Part shown: positions 57,401 through 60,400 of the stretch, one piece after another
Numbering within the stretch: position 1 is the first letter of the stretch
Layout of the letters: each line of letters starts with the position of its first letter
NCBI GenBank assembly: GCA_036172665.1
Contig: CM069872.1
Span: forward strand, 22,981,001-23,045,000
Source: Prosopocoilus inquinatus
Lineage: Eukaryota; Arthropoda; Insecta; Coleoptera; Lucanidae
Direction of reading: 5' to 3'
DNA length: 64,000 nt
Position numbers and translations under genes: made by a program
The notes under the pieces: model-generated
The model's database searches: none
Seen by the model: only the letters and a program-made list of their open reading frames with translations
Told to the model about the DNA's origin: nothing

Positions 57401-60400
57401 ATTAGTTATGTAGATGAACCTGTGAATGTTAAACATAATCTTAATGTTAACCCGAAAATCCCTTATGACATCTCTGATCAGGTCAAATCTATTTATAACT
57501 CAGTTTATACGAAAGGATTAGATTCTGATAAAACAGAAGGGGAATGGGAAATGACAATAAGATTAAAGCACGATCAACCTATTAGTTCTAATCCGCGACG
57601 ACTATCATTTTCCGACAAAGAGAAATTACCCCAAATTTTAGACGACTTAGAGAAAAACAAAATAATTCGACCAAGTAAGTCGCCTTACGCCAGCCCTATT
57701 GTTTTGGTCAAAAAAAAGAACGGCGAAACTAGACTTTGTATAGATTTTCGCGAATTGAATAAAATTACTTTAAAAGACAATTATCCTACTCCATTAATAG
57801 ACGATCACTTGGATAGATTGAGAGATAAACGCTATTTTTGATTTAAAGAATGGTTTCCACCATGTAAAAATGGCCGATTCGTCTGTCCAGTACACATCAT
57901 TCGTTACTCCGCTGGGACAGTACGAATACCTCCGTATGCCGTGTGGGCTAACCAATGCCCCGCGAGAATTTCAAAGATATGTGCACAGCATTTTCGAACC
58001 AATGATTCGTCATAACAAAATTTTACTCTATCTTGACGATATTTTAATCTCTACGGAAACAATTGATGAACATATTGAGATTTTACGTGAGATTTTCGAA
58101 CTTGCTGGAAAACACAAACTAATGTTTCGATTGGACAAATGCTCGTTTCTCTATACAGAAATAACTTACTTAGGCTATTTGATTGACGAACACGGTATAC
58201 GACCGAGTAGTTTAAACATCGAGTCTATCGTGAATTATTCTGTACCACGTTGCACGAAAGATGTCCATCGTTTTGTAGCTCTAGCTAGCTATTTTAGGCG
58301 ATTTGTGCCCAACTTCTCAGTAATCGCGAAACCTTTGTACGATTTAATTAGAAAAGATTCTAAATTTATATTTGGCCCGACTGAGGCACAGATTTTTGAA
58401 ACGCTTAAAGAAAAATTGTCTTCACAGCCCATATTAACAGTCTTTTCACCGGAATTGGAGACAGAGTTACATTGCGACGCGAGTTCGTTAGGGTTTGGTG
58501 CAATTCTTTTGCAGAAGCAACACGATGGTGTTTTTAAACCAATTTCTTATTTTAGCAAGCGTTCAACTGCTGCTGAATCCAAGTATGCTAGCTTTGAACT
58601 AGAATACCTTGCCGTTGTGTATGCAATCAAACGGTTTGAAATTTACTTGTCTGGTATAAGATTTCGTATTGTTACGGATTGCGATAGCTTTAGGCTAACA
58701 CTCAGTAAACGCAATATTAACCCGCGGATCTCTAGATGGGCTATGTTTCTTCAAAACTACGATTATGAAATAGTGCATCTCCCTGGTAAACGAATGGGAC
58801 ACGTAGATGCCCTAAGTAGATGCCACGGCATATTTGTGTTAGAACCAAACACGCTGGATCAGACACTAATGATTGAACAAAACAGAGACCCCGAAATAGC
58901 TAAACTGCGCGAAGGGCTACAAAAGGTAGAACATAAATTGTTTGAGTTACGCGACGGCTGTGTATATCGAAAACAGGCAGATAAGTTGTTATTCTACGTG
59001 CCAGAGTGTTTGGAGAATAACGTGATCCGATCATGTCATGACGATTTGGGTCACGTCTGACCAGATAAAGTTGCCGAACGCATTCTTCAAATATATTGGT
59101 TTCCGTCCATGAAACTTAAGATTAAAAACTATATTGCTAATTGTTTGAAATGCATTACCTTTTCTCCATTAAGTGGAAAGGCCGAAGGATTTCTGCATAA
59201 TTTAGAGAAAGGTTCGTTACCATTTCAAGGTCTCCATATTGATCATTGCGGTCCTTTTGAGAAAACGCGAAACGGTAACAAATACATATTAACGGTCATA
59301 GATGGATTCACAAAATTTTTAAAGTTGTTCCCTTGTAAGTCCACCTCTGCCGAAGAATGCATACGACACCTCAAAACGTATCATCGGATGTATAGTAAAC
59401 CAAAGAAAATTGTATCCGATCGAGGAGCTGCCTTTACCTCACAAGAATTTGAACAGTTTTTGAAAGATGAGTTGATAGATCATGTTTTAATTGCTGTAGG
59501 CACGCCGCGGGCTAATGGACAAGCTGAGCGCGTGCATCGCACAATAGTGCCCATGCTGTCAAAACTATGTGACACTCCAGACCAATGGGATTCGGTGCTT
59601 GATAAGGTCGAGTTCACCATAAACAATACAGTTTGTCGAACAACTGGAGAAACTCCTAGTACATTGTTATTTGGTGTAGGTCAATTCGGCGTAGTAAAAG
59701 ATAATTTGCGTTTGATTTTGGAGAAGGAATCAGAGAATGATAGAAGCCTTTGCAAAATTAGAGAAGCTGCAGCTCAATCTATCTCCAAATCCCAACAGGA
59801 GAATGAGAGACGATACAATAAAAAGCGTAAAAGCCCAACTAAGTACGACATTGGTGATTACGTAATGGTGACAAATGTCGATACTACTCCAGGTGTTAAT
59901 AAAAAGTTAATACCACGATTTAAGGGTCCCTATGTTATTAAGAATGTACTTGATCGAGAAGGTTATGTTGTCACTGATGTGGAAGGGCATCAGGTGACAC
60001 AACGCCCTTATACTGGTATCGTTGCCCCCGACCAAATGAAATTATATGTTAGCGGTTCTAAAAAATAAGATTTGTTTGTTAGTTAGTAAGGAAATTTCAT
60101 TATTTAATTTATACATAAATTTCACTCTTTAGTTTGTAATCTTACATGTTATTTAGTTATTTACTGTAACAATTTGACCGAGTCGGTCAAAGATCAGGGT
60201 TGGCCGACTGTAGAGAATTATTTTGAATTTCCCGCTTTGCCGGCGATCTCGCGCCACCCAACACACAGTTGGCAAGAGTGATAATAAGAAGTTTGATGTC
60301 GGAAGAAGTGAATTGTTTTGTTACATGTAAAGCAAGTATAAAATAAAGACCAAGTTATTTTGCTAAATGGACCACGGTGATTATTTATACCAACCCAAAG